Assembly: GCA_964650975.1 (NCBI GenBank)
Contig: CAZYWA010000343.1
Coordinates: 1 to 8,674 of the forward strand
Direction: 5' to 3'
Source of the DNA: CAZYWA01 sp964650975 [NCBI: uncultured bacterium]
GTDB taxonomy: Bacteria; JADJOY01
Length of the DNA: 8,674 nucleotides
Each line of letters begins with the position of its first letter. Within the stretch, counting starts at the first letter, position 1. Positions 6,495 through 8,674 of this stretch are shown one piece after another. Position numbers and translations under genes: made by a program. Below the pieces are notes generated by a model. The model was not told where the DNA came from. It saw only the letters and a program-made list of their open reading frames with translations, and did no database searches.

Positions 6495-6515
6495 CCGGTC
6501 CGCCGCATGGACCGG
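6495..6515 (+). repeat. Perfect stem-loop in the ccmH to CcmI-like gap
   Basis: CCGGTCC (6495-6501) and GGACCGG (6509-6515) form a 7-base-pair stem with a 7-base loop (GCCGCAT). It fills much of the 54-base gap and ends 13 bases before the ribosome binding site of the next gene. No T-run follows, so it is not a standard intrinsic terminator. It may protect or process the message, or tune expression of the downstream genes. Confidence 0.5.
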
Positions 6516-6538
6516 CTCGGCCACGGACGGAGCCTCTC

Positions 6539-6985
6539 GTGCAGATCCTGCCCACGCTGCTGGCCGCCGCGCTCGGGCTCGGCTGCGCGCTGTTCGTTGT
6601 GTGGCCGTTGCTCAAGGCGCGCGCGAGCTCCTCGCATGGCGAGGAGCGAGGCGGCGCCATCGACGAGTTGCGGGAAGAGAAGGACAAGCTTTTGCACGCG
6701 CTCAAGGACATCGATTTCGACCATCGCACCGGCAAGCTGTCGGACGACGATTTCCAGCGGCTCGACGCCGAGTACCGTTCGCGCGCGCTACAGACTCTCG
6801 AACGTCTCGAGGCGCTCGAGCCGACGGCGGATCCGCTCCGCGCGGTGGAAGCGGACGTCCGTCGCGCGCTCGGCGAGCAGGCACCCGCCGGGCCTCGAGT
6901 GTGCGTCGGGTGCGGCGAGCGCATCGGCAGCTCCGTCAAGTTCTGCTCCAACTGCGGACAACCGGCGTCCAGCCCGGCAGCCTGA
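6539..6985 (+). CDS. CcmI-like membrane-anchored protein with C-terminal zinc ribbon
   Basis: The protein has 148 residues from the GTG at 6539, which has GGAG 6 bases upstream. A membrane segment (about 3-25) is followed by a helical hairpin (about 40-93) with the pattern DELREEKDKLLHAL then DFDHRTGKLSDDDF. This resembles the N-terminal domain of CcmI/CycH, an apocytochrome c chaperone that works with CcmH and CcmF. The usual CcmI then has a large TPR domain. Here there is instead a short linker and a zinc ribbon, CVGC and CSNC (Cys122, 125, 136, 139). If the N-terminal anchor leaves the rest in the cytoplasm, the ribbon would be cytoplasmic, but the topology is uncertain. Its place between ccmH and ccmA argues for a Ccm role. 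I give no symbol because the TPR part is missing. Confidence 0.75.
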   Translation: MQILPTLLAAALGLGCALFVVWPLLKARASSSHGEERGGAIDELREEKDKLLHALKDIDFDHRTGKLSDDDFQRLDAEYRSRALQTLERLEALEPTADPLRAVEADVRRALGEQAPAGPRVCVGCGERIGSSVKFCSNCGQPASSPAA

Positions 6986-7003
6986 TCGAAGCGGAATCCG
7001 GCC

Positions 7004-7270
7004 ATGCACGATCTGCTCTTCGTGGCCCACGCGAGCGCCTTCAGCGCGCTGGCGCTCGGTGCGTGGTCGCGGTTGGCTCCGCAGCGCGCGCGCGCGGCCG
7101 CACCGCCCCCGGTGATCGACGAGGCTAGCTCGCGCCGCTACCAAGAGATCGTGGCCACGCTCGCCGACCTGGAGCGCCAGAAGCAGTCGGGCCAGATCGA
7201 GCCCGACGACTACGAGGCTCGACGCAAGCCATTGATCGACGAGGCGCTGCGGCTCAAGGGCTCCTCCTGA
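7004..7270 (+). CDS. Small CcmI-like protein with N-terminal anchor and one helical hairpin
   Basis: The 88-residue protein begins 18 bases after the previous stop, with a weak purine-rich site (GCGGAA) upstream. Residues 3-25 are a short, mildly hydrophobic segment that may anchor the protein. After an Ala/Pro linker, residues 45-83 form a charged hairpin (ATLADLERQKQSGQIEPDDY) that resembles the TGKLSDDDF hairpin of the preceding protein and of CcmI N-termini. A plausible origin is tandem duplication with divergence, though identity between the two is low. The function is unknown beyond a likely accessory role in the Ccm complex. GC-biased coding, operon position and tight spacing support it as a real gene. 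Confidence 0.65.
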   Translation: MHDLLFVAHASAFSALALGAWSRLAPQRARAAAPPPVIDEASSRRYQEIVATLADLERQKQSGQIEPDDYEARRKPLIDEALRLKGSS

Positions 7271-7292
7271 CGGCGCGACCGAGCACACCATC

Positions 7293-8018
7293 ATGCCCAT
7301 CGAGATCGCGCACCTGGTGAAGCGCTTCGGCGCGATCCGTGCCGTCGACTCGCTGGATCTGGTGGTGCCGACCGGCGCCTTCCAGGTGCTCTACGGGCCG
7401 AACGGCGCCGGCAAGACCACGCTTCTCAAGATCCTGGCCGGGCTCGCCAAGCCCACCTCCGGCACGGTGAAGCTCGAGGGCGAGGATCTGCTCGCGCACC
7501 CGGAGCGGCTCCGCGGCCGGATCGGCTTCCTCACCCACGTGCCTTATCTCTACGGCGAGCTGACGGCCCTCGAGAACCTGCGTTTCTACGCGGATCTCTA
7601 CGGCCTCGACCGCCCGGACGAGCGCGCCAGGGAAGTGCTCGACGAGGTCGGCCTGAGCGCGCGAGCGGAGGATCGGGTGAGCACCTTTTCCCGTGGCATG
7701 ACCCAGCGGGCGGCGATCGCGCGCGCGCTCATCCACGATCCCGACGTGCTGCTCCTCGACGAACCGTTCTCGGGACTGGACCCCGACGCCTCCGATCGCC
7801 TCCAGGTGCTCCTCGAAGGGCTGCGGGACGGCGCGCGCTCGATGATCCTGATCACTCACGACATCGCGCGCGGCCTGGCGCTCGCCGATCGGGTCGCAGT
7901 GCAGGTGAGCGGACGAATCGTGTGGGAAGCAGCCAGCGCCGGGCTCACCGTCGATCAGGTGTCGGAGTCCTACCGCAGCGCGGTGGGCTCCCTTCCCGAA
8001 CGGGCGCGCGCCGCATGA
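7293..8018 (+). CDS. ccmA: CcmA, ATPase of the CcmABCD heme-handling ABC complex
   Basis: The 241-residue protein has every ABC ATPase motif. Walker A is GPNGAGKTT (35-43), the signature is FSRGMTQR (132-139) in place of LSGGQ, Walker B is VLLLDEP (152-158) and the switch His is His189 (ITHD). A His (82) stands near the usual Q-loop Gln, in FLTHVPYLYGELT. The SRGM signature and the His at that position are common in CcmA-like ATPases. With CcmB and CcmC it uses ATP to release heme-loaded CcmE from CcmC in the cytoplasmic membrane. The ribosome binding site is weak, but the start agrees with the family N-terminus. Its stop overlaps the ccmB start as ATGA, and a permease partner immediately follows, so a generic ABC-2 system is unlikely. 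Confidence 0.9.
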   Translation: MPIEIAHLVKRFGAIRAVDSLDLVVPTGAFQVLYGPNGAGKTTLLKILAGLAKPTSGTVKLEGEDLLAHPERLRGRIGFLTHVPYLYGELTALENLRFYADLYGLDRPDERAREVLDEVGLSARAEDRVSTFSRGMTQRAAIARALIHDPDVLLLDEPFSGLDPDASDRLQVLLEGLRDGARSMILITHDIARGLALADRVAVQVSGRIVWEAASAGLTVDQVSESYRSAVGSLPERARAA

Positions 8019-8674
8019 GCTCGCTGGCCCGCACCCCCACCGCGGCGCGGGCGATCCGCGCGATCCTGGTCAAGGATCTGCGAACCGGCTGGCGCGCGCG
8101 GGCGAGCCTGGTGGCGATGCTGCTCTTCGCCACGCTGCTGCTCACCGTATTCGCGCTGGCCCTGCCCGAGGCGTCGTGGTCGAGCGAGCCCAGCTCGCGG
8201 CGGCTCTCGGCCGGGATCCTGTGGATGGCGATCGCGTTCGGCGGAGTACTGGGGCTCAATCAGACCTTCGCCGCGGAGCGCGAGGGGCAAGCCTTCGACG
8301 GCGTGCTGCTCACGCCCATCGACCGGGGTCATCTTTACCTCGCGAAGTTCCTCGCCAACCTGGTGTTCCTGCTCGGGGTCGAGGTGCCCCTGGTGCTGGT
8401 GCACGTGCTGTTCTTCGATGCACAGATCGGCGGCGCGCGGTTGCTGCCGTACGTGGGAGTCCTGGTGCTCGGCACCACCGGGTTCACCGCGGCCGGGACG
8501 CTCTTCGCCGCGATGAGCTCGAGCACCCGGTCGCGCGAAGTGCTGCTGCCGCTCTTGCTGCTACCGATCGCCGCCCCGATGCTCTTGGCCGGCATCGAGT
8601 GCACCGGCACGATCCTCGAGGGACACCGGCTGAGCGATCCCGAGACCGTGAAGTGGCTCAAGCTGATGGTGGTG
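8015..8674 (+). CDS. ccmB: CcmB, membrane subunit of the CcmABCD complex, 3' truncated
   Basis: The frame runs from the ATG at 8015, overlapping the ccmA stop, to the window end without a stop, giving 220 residues. It starts with a basic cytoplasmic segment (LVKDLRTGWRAR) and then shows about five hydrophobic segments (roughly 32-50, 66-82, 110-128, 137-157 and 168-185). The loop FAAEREGQAFDGVLLTPIDR and the following LYLAKFLAN are typical of CcmB. Family members are about 220-240 residues long, so only the last membrane segment and tail should be missing. CcmB pairs with CcmA; the module works on CcmC-heme-CcmE rather than exporting heme by itself. The next gene is probably ccmC, but it is outside the window. 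Confidence 0.9.
   Translation, partial: MSSLARTPTAARAIRAILVKDLRTGWRARASLVAMLLFATLLLTVFALALPEASWSSEPSSRRLSAGILWMAIAFGGVLGLNQTFAAEREGQAFDGVLLTPIDRGHLYLAKFLANLVFLLGVEVPLVLVHVLFFDAQIGGARLLPYVGVLVLGTTGFTAAGTLFAAMSSSTRSREVLLPLLLLPIAAPMLLAGIECTGTILEGHRLSDPETVKWLKLMVV

Overview
The window is GC-rich, almost wholly coding DNA with strong third-position G/C bias, GTG starts and tight gene packing. It comes from a Gram-negative bacterium: it carries a System I (Ccm) cytochrome c maturation operon, which needs a periplasm. The combination of a Cys-type CcmE, an atypical CcmH, a CehA/McbA-type PHP metallohydrolase and a Fis-like AT-hook protein recalls high-GC phyla such as Ca. Eisenbacteria, Gemmatimonadota, Acidobacteriota or Myxococcota. 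That placement is an impression, not a demonstration.

Layout. Bases 1-2301 (+) hold the 3' part of a large, probably exported PHP-superfamily metallohydrolase; its 5' end lies outside the window. It ends tail to tail, with one base between stop codons, against a small minus-strand gene (2303-2812). That gene encodes a putative DNA-binding protein: helical N-terminus, Lys/Pro/Gly/Arg-rich AT-hook-like linker, Fis-type helix-turn-helix and a second basic tail. Bases 2813-3489 form a non-coding divergent region of about 680 bp. It contains the ribosome binding site of the small gene, several TTTTCG tracts, a number of inverted repeats (the best is an extended stem at 3272-3322) and a plausible promoter for the operon on the right.

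Bases 3490-8674 (+) are one operon-like run: ccmE, ccmF, ccmH, a CcmI-like zinc-ribbon membrane protein, a second small CcmI-like protein, ccmA and ccmB (cut by the window end). Two junctions are ATGA overlaps (ccmF/ccmH and ccmA/ccmB) and the other gaps are 18-86 bases. CcmA and CcmB are parts of the ABC module that releases holo-CcmE from CcmC. CcmE carries heme across the periplasm, CcmF transfers it to apocytochrome c, and CcmH with the CcmI-like proteins should handle the apocytochrome. CcmC, CcmD and CcmG are not in the window; ccmC could lie just beyond it.

The most distinctive points are chemical. CcmE has CxxxY where classical CcmE has the heme-binding HxxxY. CcmH has five clustered cysteines (CxCxxxC then CxC) instead of the usual LRCxxC. 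The usual large CcmI is replaced by two short proteins, each with a membrane anchor and a similar helical hairpin, one ending in a four-cysteine zinc ribbon. I read this as a variant Ccm machine rather than a wholly new system.
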